From positions 372,001 to 436,000 of the forward strand of contig JAEPQB010000001.1 in NCBI GenBank assembly GCA_017640725.1: a stretch of DNA of 64,000 bases. Reading direction: 5' to 3'. The position numbers and the translations under genes are program-made. Under the pieces are notes generated by a model, which was not told the origin of the DNA, searched no databases, and was given only the letters and a program-made list of their open reading frames with translations. Positions 62,025 to 64,000 of the stretch are shown piece by piece (position 1 is the stretch's first letter; the number at the start of each line of letters is the position of its first letter). The DNA is from Kordiimonadaceae bacterium (GTDB lineage: Bacteria; Pseudomonadota; Alphaproteobacteria; Sphingomonadales; Kordiimonadaceae).

Positions 62025-62958
62025 TAAGCGATTCTCGTTTCATCAAAAGCTCTGTTGTGACGGAAACTGCAATAGAGGCTGGGTCTTTGCCCGCAATTCC
62101 TTCAAATCCGATCGGGCACCGAAGGCGCGCAATCAAGTCCTCAAGACATCCTAGTTTTTTCAAGCGGCTGCGAAAACGCTTGCCTTTGGTTTCAGACCCG
62201 ATCACGCCAACGTATGAAAATCTGTCCTGTGTCAGCGCCTCATTGCACAGAGCAAAATCCAGATCATGGCTGTGCGTCATGATCAACACCATGGCGCCAG
62301 ATGGTGCTGCGGCCAGAGAGGCCTCAGGCTTTTCTTCAGCCAAACACCGAAAATTTGATGGCACATGGGCTGGAAACATATCCGCGCGCTGATCGAACCA
62401 ACTGACACGAAACGGCAGCGGTGCAAGCGAGAGCATCAGTGCCTTCGCCACATGACCTGCCCCATACAAATATAACTGGGAAAGCTGATCGCCGAATGCT
62501 TCAAGATATTGACCATCGCCAATATCTGTGACCCTGTCCGCGCTCGCCTCACCAGAGATTGTGCGTTTGACGCGTCCATCTGTCAGAGATGTGGCGGTCG
62601 AAAACACGCCCTTTTCTTCTGCCTTTGATAACAGCGCAACATCATGGACCTGCTCAATATCAAACGCCTCAATCAACACCTCTACCGAGCCACCACAACA
62701 CTGGCCAAGGCTTGGACCAAGCGCGAATTTTTGCAGCTCGTAGCCATCTGTTTTGTCAGATAGCATTTTCTGAGCCGTTTTCAGGCAATCCCACTCCAAT
62801 GTCCCGCCGCCAATGGTGCCTTTGAAGCTGCCATTTGGTGCAACGACCATGCGCGCACCTGCTTCGCGCGGAACGGAGCCCTTAACGGCGAGCACCGATA
62901 CCATCGCTGCTGAACCATATTCGGCCAGAAACGCGCTTAGTGTTGACCAGGTTTTCAA
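62017..62958 (-). CDS. xdhC: Xanthine dehydrogenase accessory protein XdhC
   Basis: 313 residues. The N-terminal part has VSVLAVKGSVPREAGARMVV and GTIGGGTLEWDCL; the middle GQCCGGSVEVLIE is the XdhC cysteine motif. The C-terminal Rossmann part includes LYLYGAGHVAKAL and FSYVGVIGSETKGKRFRSRL. XdhC binds molybdenum cofactor, supports its sulfuration and inserts it into XdhB. The start is a TTG (62958) whose bases overlap the xdhB stop (TTGA); no ATG is available nearby. Confidence 0.92.
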   Translation of the reverse strand: MKTWSTLSAFLAEYGSAAMVSVLAVKGSVPREAGARMVVAPNGSFKGTIGGGTLEWDCLKTAQKMLSDKTDGYELQKFALGPSLGQCCGGSVEVLIEAFDIEQVHDVALLSKAEEKGVFSTATSLTDGRVKRTISGEASADRVTDIGDGQYLEAFGDQLSQLYLYGAGHVAKALMLSLAPLPFRVSWFDQRADMFPAHVPSNFRCLAEEKPEASLAAAPSGAMVLIMTHSHDLDFALCNEALTQDRFSYVGVIGSETKGKRFRSRLKKLGCLEDLIARLRCPIGFEGIAGKDPASIAVSVTTELLMKRESLNV

Positions 62959-64000
62959 ACGCGCCTCTCCTCGCGAAGAGCGGTGATTGCCTTAAGGATT
63001 GCTTCCGGGGTGGCCGGTGCATTGAGCGGTGGCAGCGTCTTGGTGCCAGGTTTTGCCATGCTGGCAATAGCGTCAAAAATCGCTGAATAGACCGAAATCG
63101 CAAGCATTACGGGGGGTTCACCCACTGCCTTGGACTTATGGATAGTGTCAGCCTGATTGCCTTCAGATGGCATGAGCTCAACCCGGAAATCCTCCGGCAA
63201 ATCGAACGCCGTCGGAATTTTGTATGTGGACGGCGCATGCGTGCGCAAGATGCCTTTGTCGTCATACACAAGCTCTTCAGTCGTCAACCAGCCCATGCCC
63301 TGAACGAACCCGCCTTCGATCTGACCAATGTCGATGGCGTCGTTTAGCGAACGCCCGACGTCATGCAGAATGTCTACGCGGTCCACCTTCATCTCGCCCG
63401 TGAGCGTATCAATAGTCACTTCACTGCAGGCAGCTCCGTATGCAAAATACAGGAAAGGCTGGCCCGTTGCAGTTTCGCGTTCCCAAGTAATATTTGGGGT
63501 TGCGTAATAGCCAGTGGATGAGAGCGAAACCCGCTCCAGCACCGAGAGCCGCGCCAGCTCGGAAAAGGCGACTTTGCTTTCACCCGCCTGAACATGGTTT
63601 TTCGCAAAGACAACCTCGGCTGTCTGGCATTGATAAAGCCGCGCCGCGAGCTCTGCCATTCGGTCTCGAATGGTTGTCGCGGCAATCGATGCCGCCATAC
63701 CATTCAGGTCCGTGCCCGACGATGCGGCCGTCGGTGACGCATTGGGCACCTTGTCCGTGCGTGTGGACGTGATCTTGACCCGGTCAATATCAACGCCAAA
63801 AACGTCCGCCACAATCTGCGCGACTTTGATATAGAGGCCCTGGCCCATTTCCGTGCCGCCATGGTTGATTTGCACAGACCCATCGGCAAATACATTCACC
63901 AAGGCACCAGCCTGGTTTAGATGCTTGAGCGTGAAAGATATGCCGAATTTTACGGGCGTTAACGCGATGCCTTTGCGCAAATACGGATTGGCTTTGTTAA
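62955..64000 (-). CDS. xdhB: Xanthine dehydrogenase molybdopterin-binding subunit XdhB, C-terminal part
   Basis: The frame continues past the right edge; about 347 C-terminal residues are visible (the full subunit is about 770). The visible start NKANPYLRKGIALTPVKFGISF is internal. Diagnostic segments are HGGTEMGQGLYIKV, ASSGTDLNGMA, DIGQIEGGFVQGMGWLTTEE and KSKAVGEPPVMLAISVY, where the Glu of GEPP is the catalytic base. It hydroxylates hypoxanthine and xanthine to urate. The small FAD/FeS subunit XdhA should be encoded just outside the window. Confidence 0.93.
   Translation of the reverse strand, partial: NKANPYLRKGIALTPVKFGISFTLKHLNQAGALVNVFADGSVQINHGGTEMGQGLYIKVAQIVADVFGVDIDRVKITSTRTDKVPNASPTAASSGTDLNGMAASIAATTIRDRMAELAARLYQCQTAEVVFAKNHVQAGESKVAFSELARLSVLERVSLSSTGYYATPNITWERETATGQPFLYFAYGAACSEVTIDTLTGEMKVDRVDILHDVGRSLNDAIDIGQIEGGFVQGMGWLTTEELVYDDKGILRTHAPSTYKIPTAFDLPEDFRVELMPSEGNQADTIHKSKAVGEPPVMLAISVYSAIFDAIASMAKPGTKTLPPLNAPATPEAILKAITALREERRV

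Noticed and set aside
1-64000. CRISPR array, tRNA or rRNA genes, prophage or insertion sequence
   Set aside because: I looked for regular repeats with spacers, T-loop-like signatures, transposase motifs and phage genes and found none.

Overview
The window looks like a chromosomal segment of a free-living, aerobic to microaerobic alphaproteobacterium, probably marine. The grounds are a complete ccoNOQP-GHIS cbb3 oxidase locus with an FNR/FixK-type box, two TonB-dependent receptors, a TRAP transporter, many CoA-thioester catabolic enzymes and moderate GC. This assignment is inference; there is no rRNA or other phylogenetic marker. I saw no tRNA, insertion sequence, prophage, integrase or CRISPR array. 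Both ends cut through genes: an AtuA-family gene on the left and xdhB on the right.

Left block (1-11.6 kb, minus strand): a cluster resembling acyclic terpene utilisation (atu). In transcription order it holds a GAF protein, an AMP-forming acyl-CoA ligase, an AraC regulator, an acyl-CoA dehydrogenase, a glutathione S-transferase-like protein, an AtuD-like acyl-CoA dehydrogenase, a carboxylase beta subunit (AtuC-like), a hydratase (AtuE-like), a biotin carboxylase alpha subunit (AtuF-like) and AtuA. The likely role is activation, dehydrogenation, gamma-carboxylation and hydration of a methyl-branched acyl-CoA.

11.8-25.4 kb: an exported amidohydrolase, a two-gene RND efflux pump, a minus-strand pair (Gfo/Idh/MocA oxidoreductase, SyrP-like TauD dioxygenase), and on the other strand a TonB-dependent receptor followed by a three-gene TRAP transporter. 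The promoter region between the two directions carries a repeated operator-like motif.

25.5-30.4 kb: a compact phosphonate locus. It has PEP mutase (diagnostic EDK-x5-NS motif), phosphonopyruvate decarboxylase, a class I/II aminotransferase and a TPR/ATP-grasp protein. 30.4-36.1 kb is an iron-acquisition region: Fbp-type Fe(III) ABC transporter, PiuC-type dioxygenase, and a lipoprotein with a Glu/Gly pentapeptide repeat. Two Fur-box-like sites lie here.

36.2-44.5 kb: the cbb3 oxidase operon and its maturation genes, headed by a TauE/SafE-family membrane protein and an FNR-type promoter. 44.5-49.1 kb: a MarR gene divergent from an FAD dehydrogenase across a 26-bp near-palindrome, leading an operon of MmgE/PrpD, a small REDY/HapK-like protein and an SDR. 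49.3-57.2 kb: a methyltransferase plus small helical protein, a TonB-dependent receptor with a strong leader hairpin, an HxlR regulator and a three-gene tautomerase/tautomerase/SDR operon sharing an operator-like motif, a serine hydrolase, and an enoyl-CoA hydratase. 57.4-64 kb: a very large exported BNR/sortilin-like protein, then purine catabolism genes (xdhB, xdhC, guaD).

Most notable: the phosphonate locus with its ATP-grasp protein, the iron-linked acidic-repeat lipoprotein, the HxlR/tautomerase regulon, and several structured intergenic elements.
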